Part shown: positions 55,800-64,000 of the stretch, piece after piece
Layout of the letters: each line of letters begins with the position of its first letter
Position numbering within the stretch: the first letter of the stretch is position 1
Assembly: GCF_002292295.1 (NCBI RefSeq)
Contig: NZ_DBBS01000020.1
Location: 455,225 to 519,224 of the forward strand
Source of the DNA: Sphingomonas sp. UBA978
Lineage (GTDB): Bacteria > Pseudomonadota > Alphaproteobacteria > Sphingomonadales > Sphingomonadaceae
Reading direction: 5' to 3'
DNA length: 64,000 bases
The notes under the pieces: model-generated
Databases searched by the model: none
The model's input: the letters and a program-made list of their open reading frames with translations, nothing else
Told to the model about the DNA's origin: nothing
Position numbers and translations under genes: made by a program

Positions 55800-56221
55800 C
55801 AGCCGACGATTTCGTTCGGCTGGAAGAAATAGGCGATCTCGATCTCGGCATTCTCGTCCGAATCCGAACCGTGCACGGTGTTCGCCTCGATCGATTCGGC
55901 GAGTTCCTTGCGGATCGTGCCGGGCTCGGCGTTCGCCGGATTGGTGGCGCCCATAATGTCGCGGTTGCGCTGCATCGCATTCTCGCCCTCGAGCACCTGC
56001 ACGACGACCGGACCCGAGATCATGAATTCGACGAGGTCGTTGAAGAAGGGACGCTCGCGGTGGACGTCATAGAAGCCCTCGGCCTGGTCGCGGGTCATCT
56101 GGATGCGCTTCGAAGCGACGACGCGCAGGCCGGCCTCCTCCAGCATCTTGGTGACCGCACCGGTCAGGTTGCGGCGGGTGGCATCGGGCTTGATGATCGA
56201 AAAGGTACGGTTCGCGGCCAT
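55799..56221 (-). CDS. ndk: Nucleoside diphosphate kinase
   Basis: Balances NTP and dNTP pools. It is 140 residues from the ATG at 56221, the standard length. The active-site histidine is His117 in NTVHGSDSDENA, and SIIKPDATRRN is the usual N-terminus. A GTG three codons earlier lies too close to AGGAG to be preferred. Confidence 0.97.
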   Translation of the reverse strand: MAANRTFSIIKPDATRRNLTGAVTKMLEEAGLRVVASKRIQMTRDQAEGFYDVHRERPFFNDLVEFMISGPVVVQVLEGENAMQRNRDIMGATNPANAEPGTIRKELAESIEANTVHGSDSDENAEIEIAYFFQPNEIVG

Positions 56222-56321
56222 GATGGTCACGGGCTCCTGTGGTTTTGTGGCAGGTTTTGAAGTGGCGCCGCCCTAGTCGGGGGTGGCTGGCTTTGCAACC
56301 GGTTCGGACGGCGCGGTGCGC

Positions 56322-56783
56322 TCAGGCCGCCTGCTCCCAGCGGCCGGCGTCATTCTGCTTCCAGTAGCGGCGCTCGACGCCCTCGCGTGCGCCGAGGTCG
56401 CGCCATGCCTGACGCGCGGGCTGGATGTGGCTGTCCTCGAAGAAATGGAAGGCACGGTCGAAATCGAGCGCTTCGTCGCGCCATTCGCCGTCGACCAGTG
56501 CGACGTGCCGGGCCTGATTGGCCGGGCGCACGTCCGGGGCGATGAGGATCGGCTGCGACGTGTCGTCACCGGTGCCGGCCTGCGCGTGCGGCAGAAAGCT
56601 GTCGGCGCGATAGGTCCACAACAGGCGATCGAGGTCCGCGCGCTGATCGTCGCGGGCGCTGACGATCAGCAGGCGCGCACCGCTCTCCACCACCTTCGCC
56701 GCGATTTGCGGCAGCGCGCGATCGAGCGGGGTGGCGGTGAGATGATAGAAGTCGACCTGCATGGCACCATGGTAGCGCGCCAT
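56322..56783 (-). CDS. holC: DNA polymerase III subunit chi
   Basis: Accessory subunit linking the clamp loader to single-strand-binding protein. It has 153 residues; MQVDFYHL, DRALPQIAAKVVESGARLLIVSA, LLWTYRADSFLPHAQAG and QPILIA match the HolC family, and the C-terminal RRYWKQNDAGRWEQ is typical of alphaproteobacterial members. The ATG at 56783 has GGAG nine bases upstream; the conserved reading starts at the ATG at 56762. It lies 20 bases after pepA. Confidence 0.92.
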   Translation of the reverse strand: MARYHGAMQVDFYHLTATPLDRALPQIAAKVVESGARLLIVSARDDQRADLDRLLWTYRADSFLPHAQAGTGDDTSQPILIAPDVRPANQARHVALVDGEWRDEALDFDRAFHFFEDSHIQPARQAWRDLGAREGVERRYWKQNDAGRWEQAA

Positions 56784-56804
56784 GCCGGTCGACTCCAGTG
56801 GCCG

Positions 56805-58277
56805 TCAGCCCTCGAAATGCTCGGCGATGACGCGGTCGAGCAGCTTGACGCCATAGCCCGTCGCGCCCTTGTCATAGGTGGCGCCCGGCTTGTCGCTCCA
56901 CACCATGCCGGCGATGTCGAGGTGGGCCCATTGCACGCCCGCATCGACGTAGCGCTGGATGAACTGCGCCGCGGTAATCGAGCCGGCGCCACGCGGACCG
57001 ACGTTCTTCATGTCGGCGATCGGGCTGTCGATCAGCTTGTTGTAGGTATCCGACAGCGGGAAGCGCCACAATTTGTCGCCGGTCGCGAGGCCCGCGGCGA
57101 GCAGCTTGTCGGCGAGCGCGTCGTCGTTCGCGAACAGGCCGCCATATTCGTTGCCGAGGCTGACGATCATCGCGCCGGTCAGCGTGGCGAGGTCGATGAT
57201 CGTCTTCGGCCGGAACGTCTTCTGCGTCCAGGTGATCGCGTCGGCGAGCACCAGCCGGCCCTCGGCATCGGTGTTGAGGATCTCGATCGTCTGGCCGGAC
57301 ATCGACGTCACCACGTCACCCGGGCGCTGCGCATTGCCGTCGGGCATGTTCTCGACCAGGCCCATGACGCCGACGACGTTGACCTTCGCCTTGCGGCCGG
57401 CGAGCGCCTTCATCGTGCCGGCGACGGCACCGGCGCCGCCCATGTCCCACTTCATGTCCTCCATACCCGCGCCCGGCTTCAGCGAGATACCGCCGGTGTC
57501 GAAGGTGACGCCCTTGCCGACCAGCGCCAGCGAGGGATCGCCCTCGCCCGCCCCGTTCCACTTGAGCGCGAGGATGCGCGCCTCGCGCACCGAACCCTGG
57601 CTGACGCCGAGCAGCGCGCCCATGCCGTGGCGGGCCATCTCCGCCTCGTCGACGACGACGATCTCAAGCCCGAGGCCCTCGACGTCCTTGCGGACCTGTT
57701 CGACGAAGCTCTCTGGATAAAGAATGTTGGGCGGCGCGGCGACGAGGTTGCGGGTCAGCTCCAGCCCCTTGGTCAGCGCGTCCTGATCGACCCATGCCGC
57801 ATCAGCACCCTCGGGTGCGCCGACGATGGTGAACGAGGCGAGCGTTGCCTTCTGCTTCTCGGGCAACGTCGTGCGATACTGGTCGTACCGCCACGCACGC
57901 TGGGCGGCGGCAGCGGCGAAGCGTGCCGCGGCCTTCGGCGTCGGGCTGGCCGCGGACAGATCGGCGGTGAGTTCGGTCGCCCCCGACCGCAGCAGCTTCG
58001 CGACCAGCGCGCCGCCCGCCTTCTCCCAATCCGCCTCGCTGCCGGCGCCGACACCGACCAGCAGCACGTGCGACGTGCCGTCGCCTTCGGCGAGGAACAG
58101 TTCAACGATCGCCCCAGCTTCGCCGTCGAAGCGGGCGGCACGGGCGGCTGCGCTCGCCAGCGCCTGATGCTGTTCCCCGACGCCCGGCCAGCCGGCACGG
58201 CCGGCGAGATCCTTTTCCACCGGCAGCGCGAGGATCGCGGGCGCGGTGGCGGCGGTGGGGGAAAAGGCGATGTGCAT
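56805..58277 (-). CDS. pepA: Leucyl aminopeptidase (M17)
   Basis: Cytoplasmic hexameric two-metal aminopeptidase. It has 490 residues from the ATG at 58277, which follows AGGAAG. The catalytic segment is GKGVTFDTGGISLKPG, with the second metal site in NTDAEGRLVLADAI and ITAAQF near the C-terminus. The N-terminal macro-like domain (about 1-165) is present. Divergent from lptD. Confidence 0.96.
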   Translation of the reverse strand: MHIAFSPTAATAPAILALPVEKDLAGRAGWPGVGEQHQALASAAARAARFDGEAGAIVELFLAEGDGTSHVLLVGVGAGSEADWEKAGGALVAKLLRSGATELTADLSAASPTPKAAARFAAAAAQRAWRYDQYRTTLPEKQKATLASFTIVGAPEGADAAWVDQDALTKGLELTRNLVAAPPNILYPESFVEQVRKDVEGLGLEIVVVDEAEMARHGMGALLGVSQGSVREARILALKWNGAGEGDPSLALVGKGVTFDTGGISLKPGAGMEDMKWDMGGAGAVAGTMKALAGRKAKVNVVGVMGLVENMPDGNAQRPGDVVTSMSGQTIEILNTDAEGRLVLADAITWTQKTFRPKTIIDLATLTGAMIVSLGNEYGGLFANDDALADKLLAAGLATGDKLWRFPLSDTYNKLIDSPIADMKNVGPRGAGSITAAQFIQRYVDAGVQWAHLDIAGMVWSDKPGATYDKGATGYGVKLLDRVIAEHFEG

Positions 58278-58344
58278 GAAACGGGACTTCCTGAACTGAA
58301 AGACAGGCCAGCGATCTAGGGTTCCGGGGCCCGAAGCACAACGA

Positions 58345-58373
58345 TTGCGGCGGCGCGCCGGTGATGCGATAGG
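58345..58373 (+). promoter_or_regulatory. Proposed lptD operon promoter
   Basis: TTGCGG (58345-58350) and GATAGG (58368-58373) are 17 bases apart, about 60 bases upstream of the lptD GTG, in the pepA-lptD divergent region. Confidence 0.35.
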
Positions 58374-58435
58374 CGGGATGAGTGGGGTGCCGTTCAGGGC
58401 GGCACCGGTCACGCCGAAAGGGTGTTCGAATCATC

Positions 58436-60688
58436 GTGTTGCGTTTCGACCTTCTGGCCGGCTGTGCGTCAGCGACGGCGATTGCTGCGGTTTTGTTCGC
58501 GACGCCGGCCGCGGCGCAGGATCTGCAGAACCGCCCGGTGGCGCCGCCCGCGGCAAGCGATCCGGCGAGCACCGCCCCGGCGGCCGAGGATCAGGTGCAG
58601 TTCAGCGCCGGCAGTCTGGAATATGACACCAATACCGATGTCGTCACCGCGCTGAGCGAGGTCCGCATGTTCCGGCAGGGCGACCGCCTGCGCGCGGACA
58701 AGGTCGTGTGGAACCGCAAGACCGGCCAAGTCGTCGCGACCGGCAATATCGCGGTGACCAACCCGCAGGGCGACGTCGCCTACGGCGATTCGATCGAGCT
58801 GACCGATTCGCTGAAGGACGGCATGGTCGACAACATGCTTGTCGTGCTCGAACAGGGCGGGCGGATGGCGGCGGAGCGCGGCACGCGCCTGCCCGACGGG
58901 ACGATGCAGCTCGACAAGGCCGCCTATACGCCGTGCGCGGTGTCAACGTCGGACGGCTGCCCCAAGGAACCGTCGTGGAAGATCACGGCGGTGCGCATCA
59001 CCTATCGCCCCGAACGCGAGCGCGTGTTTTTCGGCGGCGGGCAGTTCCACCTGTTCGGCCTGCCCGCGCTGCCGCTGCCCGCCTTTTCGATGCCGGTCGG
59101 CAAGGGATCGGAGAGCGGATTGCTCGCACCCGATTTCCAGCTCGACCGGGTCAACGGGCTGGAATTCGTGACGCCGTATTATTTCCGGCTGGCGCCTAAC
59201 AAGGGGCTGACGCTGACCCCGCACGTCTTCACCCGCGTGCTGCCGATGATGGAGGCGCGGTACGAGGCGCTCGGCACGCATGGCGCGTTCCGGGTCACCG
59301 CCTATGGCACCGAGAGCCGGCGCAGCGACGACCTCAACACGATCACGCCGACCGACACCGAACGCGCCTTCCGCGGCTATATCGACGGTATCGCACGCTA
59401 TCAGCTGTCGCCCTATTGGAGCATCAGCGGATCGGCCCGCATCGCCAGCGACCGCACCTTCCTGCGCCGCTACGACATCTCGCGCGACGACCGGCTGCGC
59501 ACGACCGCGGCGCTGGAGCGGATCGATCCCAACACCTATTTCGCGCTGACCGGCTGGTACGTGCAGACGCTGCGGGTCAACGATCCGCAGGGCAACCAGC
59601 CGATCGCCCTGCCCCAGCTCGATTTCCGCAAGCGGATCGACCTCGGCGGCGGCAAGCTGCAACTGCAGGCGAACACGCTGGCGATCACCCGGACGGCGGG
59701 TCAGGATACGCAGCGCGCCTTCGTGGCGGGACAATGGGACCTGCGCCGCCTGACCAACTGGGGGCAGGAGGTGACGCTGACCGCCTATGGCCGCGCCGAC
59801 GCCTATAACACGAACGATTCGCTGCTGACCTCGATCGTCAGCTATCGCGGCAACGACGGGTTCCAGGCGCGCGCGATCGGCGCGCTGGCGGCCGACGTCA
59901 AATGGCCCTTCATCGGGCAGTTTCTGGGTGGGACACAGCGGCTGACCCCGCGGGTGCAGGTCGTCGCCTCGCCGAAGATCGCCAACCTCGACGTGCCGAA
60001 CGAGGATGCGCGCGCGGTCGACCTTGAGGATTCGAACCTGTTCGCGCTCAATCGCTTCGCCGGCTACGACCGGTTCGAGGACAGCAGCCGCGTCACTTAT
60101 GGCGCCGAATGGGCGCTGGCGCTGCCGGGCATGACGCTGGATACGGTGATCGGCCAGAGCTATCGCCTGTCGACACGGCCGACGATCCTGCCCGACGGCA
60201 CCGGGCTGAGCGATCGCTTTTCCGATTTCGTCGGCCGCACGACGCTGCGGGTGCGCGACTTCGTCTCCCTCACCCACCGCTATCGCCTCGACAAGGACGG
60301 GTTCGCGGTTCGCCGTAACGAGATCGACGCCACGGTCGGATCGCGCTCCACCTATATCCTGGCGGGTTATCTCCGGCTCAACCGCAACATCTTCCCCGCC
60401 TTCGAGGATCTGCAGGATCGCGAGGAGGCGCGCGTCGCCGGGCGGGTGCAGTTCGCGCGCTTCTGGTCGGTGTTCGGCTCCGCTGTGTTCGACCTTACCG
60501 ACCGCAGCGAGGATCCGCTGTCGCTGTCGGACGGGTTCGATCCGATCCGTCACCGGCTGGGCGTGCAATATGAGGACGATTGCATCCGGCTGGGTGCGAC
60601 GTGGCGGCGCGATTACCAGGACACCGGCGACGCGCGCTCGGGCAACAGCTTCCTGTTGACGCTGGCGTTGACCAATCTCGGTCGCTAA
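58436..60688 (+). CDS. lptD: LPS assembly outer-membrane protein LptD
   Basis: Beta-barrel that puts lipopolysaccharide into the outer leaflet. It has 750 residues from the GTG at 58436; a hydrophobic signal ends TPAAAQD. An OstA/LptA-like domain follows (about 55-170: AGSLEYDTNTDVVTALSEV, VVATGNIAVTNPQGDV), then a barrel of about 26 strands. Cysteines occur in TPCAVSTSDGCPKE and near the end in DDCIRL, so an N-to-C disulfide link is possible. First gene of lptD-surA-pdxA-rsmA; SurA is the chaperone for this protein. Confidence 0.95.
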   Translation: MLRFDLLAGCASATAIAAVLFATPAAAQDLQNRPVAPPAASDPASTAPAAEDQVQFSAGSLEYDTNTDVVTALSEVRMFRQGDRLRADKVVWNRKTGQVVATGNIAVTNPQGDVAYGDSIELTDSLKDGMVDNMLVVLEQGGRMAAERGTRLPDGTMQLDKAAYTPCAVSTSDGCPKEPSWKITAVRITYRPERERVFFGGGQFHLFGLPALPLPAFSMPVGKGSESGLLAPDFQLDRVNGLEFVTPYYFRLAPNKGLTLTPHVFTRVLPMMEARYEALGTHGAFRVTAYGTESRRSDDLNTITPTDTERAFRGYIDGIARYQLSPYWSISGSARIASDRTFLRRYDISRDDRLRTTAALERIDPNTYFALTGWYVQTLRVNDPQGNQPIALPQLDFRKRIDLGGGKLQLQANTLAITRTAGQDTQRAFVAGQWDLRRLTNWGQEVTLTAYGRADAYNTNDSLLTSIVSYRGNDGFQARAIGALAADVKWPFIGQFLGGTQRLTPRVQVVASPKIANLDVPNEDARAVDLEDSNLFALNRFAGYDRFEDSSRVTYGAEWALALPGMTLDTVIGQSYRLSTRPTILPDGTGLSDRFSDFVGRTTLRVRDFVSLTHRYRLDKDGFAVRRNEIDATVGSRSTYILAGYLRLNRNIFPAFEDLQDREEARVAGRVQFARFWSVFGSAVFDLTDRSEDPLSLSDGFDPIRHRLGVQYEDDCIRLGATWRRDYQDTGDARSGNSFLLTLALTNLGR

Positions 60689-60772
60689 GCCGCAGTTCAG
60701 CTGGATCGGGGCAAGACCGGGACAAGAGGGCGCTCCGTCGTGCGCGCCCGAGCTTTGGGGTAACGGAACAAC

Positions 60773-62134
60773 GTGACGCACAATATTCGACGCAACGCCC
60801 GCATCGCACGCCTGTCGGGCTGGGTCGCGCTGGCGGCATTCGGCACCGGTGCGGTGGCGCAAACGGTGCGCGACAACCAGGTCCCGGAAACCAACCTCAA
60901 CATCCCCGCCAACCTCCAGATCTTCGGCAAACTCGACCCGAACGTCCGCAAGCCGACGGCGATCGTCAACGACACCGTCATCACCGGCACCGACGTTGAC
61001 CAGCGGCTGGCGCTCACCGTCTTCAACAACGGCGGCCGTGCGCCGGCGCCCGAGCAGATGGACGAGTTCAAGCTTCAGATCCTGCGCCAGCTGATCGACG
61101 AGACGCTGCAGATTCAGGAAGCCAAGACCGCCGACGTCGCGATCTCGGCGGCCGAGCTCGACCAGAGCGAGGCAGGTCTTGCCAAGCGCTTCAACATGAC
61201 CGTGCCGCAGCTGCGCGTCGCGCTGCGCAAGGCGGGATCGTCCGAACGGTCGCTGCGTCGCGCGATCGAAGGCGAGCTGGTCTGGAGCCGCTATCTGCGC
61301 AAGAAGATCGAGCCGTTCGTCAACGTCGGCGAGGAGGAGGTCACCGCGATCCAGAAGCGGATCGAGGCGTCGCGCGGCACCGAGGAATACAACCTCCGCG
61401 AGATCTACCTGAGTGCCAATGACGGGAACCGGGCGGAGGTGTTCGCCAAGGCCAAGCAGATCATCGGGGAGATCCAGAAGGCGCAGCAGCCTTTCGAACT
61501 GTTCGCGCGCAACTATTCGGAAGCCTCGACGCGCGGCGTCGGTGGCGATCTCGGCTGGATCCGGCTGGTGACGCTGCCGCAGCCGCTCGCCGATGCGGCG
61601 ACGCAGATGCAGGTCGGCCAGGTCGCCGGCCCGATCGAGACGCCGGGCGGCTTTTCGATCCTGTACCTGACCGACAAGCGCACCATCGGTGCCGCCGATC
61701 CGCGCGACGCCAAGCTCAGCCTGAAGCAGCTGACCGTGCAGTTCCCCGCCGGCACGACGCAGGCGCAGGCACAGGCGCGCGCCGCGACCTTCGCCAAGAC
61801 GGTCCAGTCGATCCAGGGCTGTGGCACGGTGGAAAAGGTTGCCGCGACGATCAACGCCGAGGTGGTCGACAACGATTCGATCCGCATCCGCGACCTGCCG
61901 GTGCCGCTGCAGGAGATCATGGTGAAGCTGCAGGTCGGCCAGTCGACCCCGCCGTTCGGTTCGCCGACGGAGGGCGTCCGCGCGCTGGTGCTGTGCGGCC
62001 GCGACGACCCGCAGCAATCGGCGGTGCCGGGCGCCGCGCAGATCCAGGGACAGCTCGAGCAGCAGCGCGTCAACCTGCGCGCACAGAGCAAGCTGCGCGA
62101 TCTGCGCCGCGATGCGGTGATCGAGTATCGCTGA
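60773..62134 (+). CDS. surA: Periplasmic chaperone / peptidyl-prolyl isomerase SurA
   Basis: Escorts barrel proteins such as LptD to the BAM complex. It has 453 residues from a GTG start. The signal peptide ends GAVAQ (near 30), then the helical chaperone domain (about 60-180), a clear parvulin domain (about 195-310: EEYNLREIYLS, DLGWIRL, VGQVAGPIETPGGFSILYL) and a divergent second parvulin-like domain before the C-terminal helix. Confidence 0.94.
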   Translation: MTHNIRRNARIARLSGWVALAAFGTGAVAQTVRDNQVPETNLNIPANLQIFGKLDPNVRKPTAIVNDTVITGTDVDQRLALTVFNNGGRAPAPEQMDEFKLQILRQLIDETLQIQEAKTADVAISAAELDQSEAGLAKRFNMTVPQLRVALRKAGSSERSLRRAIEGELVWSRYLRKKIEPFVNVGEEEVTAIQKRIEASRGTEEYNLREIYLSANDGNRAEVFAKAKQIIGEIQKAQQPFELFARNYSEASTRGVGGDLGWIRLVTLPQPLADAATQMQVGQVAGPIETPGGFSILYLTDKRTIGAADPRDAKLSLKQLTVQFPAGTTQAQAQARAATFAKTVQSIQGCGTVEKVAATINAEVVDNDSIRIRDLPVPLQEIMVKLQVGQSTPPFGSPTEGVRALVLCGRDDPQQSAVPGAAQIQGQLEQQRVNLRAQSKLRDLRRDAVIEYR

Positions 62135-62135
62135 C

Positions 62136-63131
62136 ATGACGCTCGCCGCCCCGCTCGCGATCCCGATGGGCGATCCCGCCGGGATCGGTCCCGAGATCAT
62201 CGCCAAGAGCTGGGCGGTGCGGATGCTGCGCAGTCTGCCGCCCTTCGCTTTGGTTGGCGATATCGGCGCGGTGACGCGGGTATGGAGCGGGCCGGTCGAG
62301 GCGGTCGACAGCCTCGATGACGCGAGCGCGGTGTTCGACCGCGCCCTCCCCGTCCTCAGCGTGACGGAGGCCGGTGCGGTGACGCCCGGCGAGCCTGACA
62401 TCCACGGCGCACGCGCGGCGTTGCAGGCGCTCGAGCGGTCGATCGACCTCGTGCGTTCGGGTGCGGCCCGTGCGCTGGTGACCGGACCGGTGTCGAAGGC
62501 GCAGCTGTATGGCATCGGCTTCAACCAGCCCGGGCAGACCGAATTCGTCGCCGAACGCTGCGGCGTGGCGGCCGAGGATGCGGTGATGATGCTCGCGGGG
62601 CCATCGCTGCGCGTGGTGCCGATCACCGCGCACGTACCGCTGGCACAGGTGTCGTCGCTGCTGTCGATCGAGCTGATCGTCGCGAAGGGCCGCGCAACCG
62701 CGCTTGGCCTGCGCCGCGACTTCGGCATCGCTGCGCCGCGCCTCGCCTTCGCCGGCCTCAACCCGCACGCCGGCGAGGGCGGTGCGATCGGCCGTGAGGA
62801 GATCGACCTGATCGCGCCCGCGATCGCGCAGCTGCGCGTCGAGGGCATCGACGCGACCGGCCCCTTCGCTGCCGACACGCTGTTCCATGCCCGGGCGCGG
62901 GCGGGCTATGATGCGGTGCTGTGCTGCTATCACGATCAGGCGCTCGTTCCGATCAAGACGCTGCACTTCGACGAAGGCGTCAACATCACGCTGGGCCTGC
63001 CGATCGTGCGCACGTCGCCCGACCACGGCACCGCTTTCGGCATCGCCGGGCAGGATCGCGCCCACCCCGGCGCGATGATCGCGGCGATCGCGATGGCGGG
63101 TCAGGCGGCGGATCGCCGCGCCGGCGCATGA
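62136..63131 (+). CDS. pdxA: 4-hydroxythreonine-4-phosphate dehydrogenase
   Basis: NAD-dependent step of pyridoxal phosphate synthesis. It has 331 residues: PMGDPAGIGPEI at the start, VTGPVSKAQL, ITAHVPLAQV (metal His), NPHAGEGGAIGREE, CCYHDQALVPIKT and the C-terminal RTSPDHGTAFGIAG. It starts one base after the surA stop and overlaps rsmA by four bases. Confidence 0.96.
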   Translation: MTLAAPLAIPMGDPAGIGPEIIAKSWAVRMLRSLPPFALVGDIGAVTRVWSGPVEAVDSLDDASAVFDRALPVLSVTEAGAVTPGEPDIHGARAALQALERSIDLVRSGAARALVTGPVSKAQLYGIGFNQPGQTEFVAERCGVAAEDAVMMLAGPSLRVVPITAHVPLAQVSSLLSIELIVAKGRATALGLRRDFGIAAPRLAFAGLNPHAGEGGAIGREEIDLIAPAIAQLRVEGIDATGPFAADTLFHARARAGYDAVLCCYHDQALVPIKTLHFDEGVNITLGLPIVRTSPDHGTAFGIAGQDRAHPGAMIAAIAMAGQAADRRAGA

Positions 63132-63967
63132 GCGTGGCGCCCGTAGGCGGCGCGCTGCCGCCGCTGCGCGAGGTGATCGCGAAACACGGCCTCAACGCCA
63201 GCAAGGCACTGGGGCAGAACTTCCTGTTCGACGGGCAGCTGCTGGCGCGGATCGCGGCGGTGCCGGGCGACCTCCACGACGCCGAGGTGCTGGAGGTGGG
63301 ACCGGGTCCGGGCGGGCTGACCCGCGCGCTGCTGGCGGCGGGCGCGCAGGTGACCGCGATCGAACGCGACCGGCGCTGCATCCCGGCGCTGGCGGAGCTG
63401 GGTGACGCCTATCCGGGCAAGCTCCATGTCATCGAGGGCGATGCGCTCGCGGTCGATGCCCCGGCGCTATTCGCGGGGCGGCCGCATATCGTGTCGAACC
63501 TGCCCTACAACGTCGGCACCGCGCTGCTCGTCGGCTGGCTGACGTCGTCATGGCAGCCGTGGTGGCAGTCCTGCACGCTGATGTTCCAGAAGGAGGTCGC
63601 GGATCGGATCGTGGCCTCGGCCGGCGACGATGCCTATGGCCGACTGGCGGTGCTCAGCCAGTGGCGATCTTCGGCCCGGATCGCGATGCCGGTGCACCGC
63701 TCGGCCTTCACGCCGCCGCCCAAGGTGATGTCGGCGGTCGTCCACATCGTGCCGGGCGACGCGCCGGAAGGCGTTGACGTGCGGGTGCTTGAACGGATCA
63801 CTGCCGCCGCCTTCGGGCAACGGCGCAAGATGCTGCGCCAAAGCCTGAAGGGCGTGCCGGGCGCGCTCGACGCCTTGGCGCGGATCGGGGTGGATGCGAC
63901 GCGGCGGGCAGAGACGGTCAGCGTCGCCGAATTCGTCGCTCTGGCGCGTGACGTGGGGCGCGGCTGA
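63128..63967 (+). CDS. rsmA: 16S rRNA dimethyladenosine transferase RsmA (KsgA)
   Basis: Dimethylates two adjacent adenines near the 3' end of 16S rRNA. It has 279 residues. KALGQNFLFD, the SAM site EVGPGPGGLT, acidic Glu in AIERD, and the catalytic SNLPYNV are all present; the C-terminal domain includes FTPPPKV and QRRKMLRQSLK. The remaining 33 bases of the window hold nothing further. Confidence 0.96.
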   Translation: MSVAPVGGALPPLREVIAKHGLNASKALGQNFLFDGQLLARIAAVPGDLHDAEVLEVGPGPGGLTRALLAAGAQVTAIERDRRCIPALAELGDAYPGKLHVIEGDALAVDAPALFAGRPHIVSNLPYNVGTALLVGWLTSSWQPWWQSCTLMFQKEVADRIVASAGDDAYGRLAVLSQWRSSARIAMPVHRSAFTPPPKVMSAVVHIVPGDAPEGVDVRVLERITAAAFGQRRKMLRQSLKGVPGALDALARIGVDATRRAETVSVAEFVALARDVGRG

Positions 63968-64000
63968 GGCGTCTCTCCCCCCCCTGTCTGATGTGATGAT

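Overview
The window is GC-rich chromosomal DNA of an alphaproteobacterium, most likely Sphingomonas or a close relative in the Sphingomonadales. The evidence is the gene order: bamD-recN-ligA; yajC-secD-secF plus a Mth938-type gene; ispDF / dusB-ntrB-ntrC-ntrY-ntrX-hfq-hflX / mazG; and lptD-surA-pdxA-rsmA. The Hfq made of two fused Sm domains is also a form known from the sphingomonad Zymomonas. Nearly all the sequence is core chromosome, with densely packed genes that often overlap by 1 or 4 bases.

Layout. 1-6.7 kb: ligA (cut by the window edge), a small membrane protein, a Tat-exported SDR, recN, bamD, a ManA-type isomerase. 6.7-11.5 kb: a GT4 glycosyltransferase, then the yajC-secD-secF translocase operon and tRNA-Pro(GGG). 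11.6-17.3 kb: a GntR regulator and a tripartite EmrAB-type efflux pump with outer-membrane factor, divergent from a MarR regulator. 17.3-22.5 kb: ybdD-cstA-acs, two-carbon and pyruvate use, and an alpha/beta hydrolase. 22.6-31.1 kb: a DUF885 lipoprotein, an old tandem duplication carrying two hairpin repeats and gene remnants, an MFS transporter, an S9 oligopeptidase, and a TetR-controlled SDR plus quinone-oxidoreductase pair.

31.1-33.9 kb is the one clearly accessory stretch: about 450 bases with no assignable gene, an AAA-ATPase/TOPRIM (OLD-like) gene broken exactly in its Walker A motif, an intact tRNA-Ser(TGA), and the 5' half of a second tRNA-Ser that stops at the anticodon arm. It reads as a decayed insertion at a tRNA-Ser site carrying a possible defence gene. 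It is the best candidate for unusual biology here, although the present copy looks inactive.

34-43.6 kb: cell-wall enzymes (mltB, dac), holB, metG, tatD, a metallo-beta-lactamase-fold hydrolase, a retropepsin-like protease, mazG, hflX and the tandem hfq. 43.7-50.9 kb: the nitrogen-regulation cluster ntrX-ntrY-ntrC-ntrB with dusB. 51-58.3 kb: ispDF, a secreted hypothetical protein, pncC, a COQ10/RatA protein, lipA, carbonic anhydrase, a GNAT, ndk, holC, pepA. 58.4-64 kb: the outer-membrane biogenesis and 16S rRNA methylation operon lptD-surA-pdxA-rsmA.

All calls come from reading the sequence and motifs. No database search or folding program was run, so promoters, operators and terminators are proposals.
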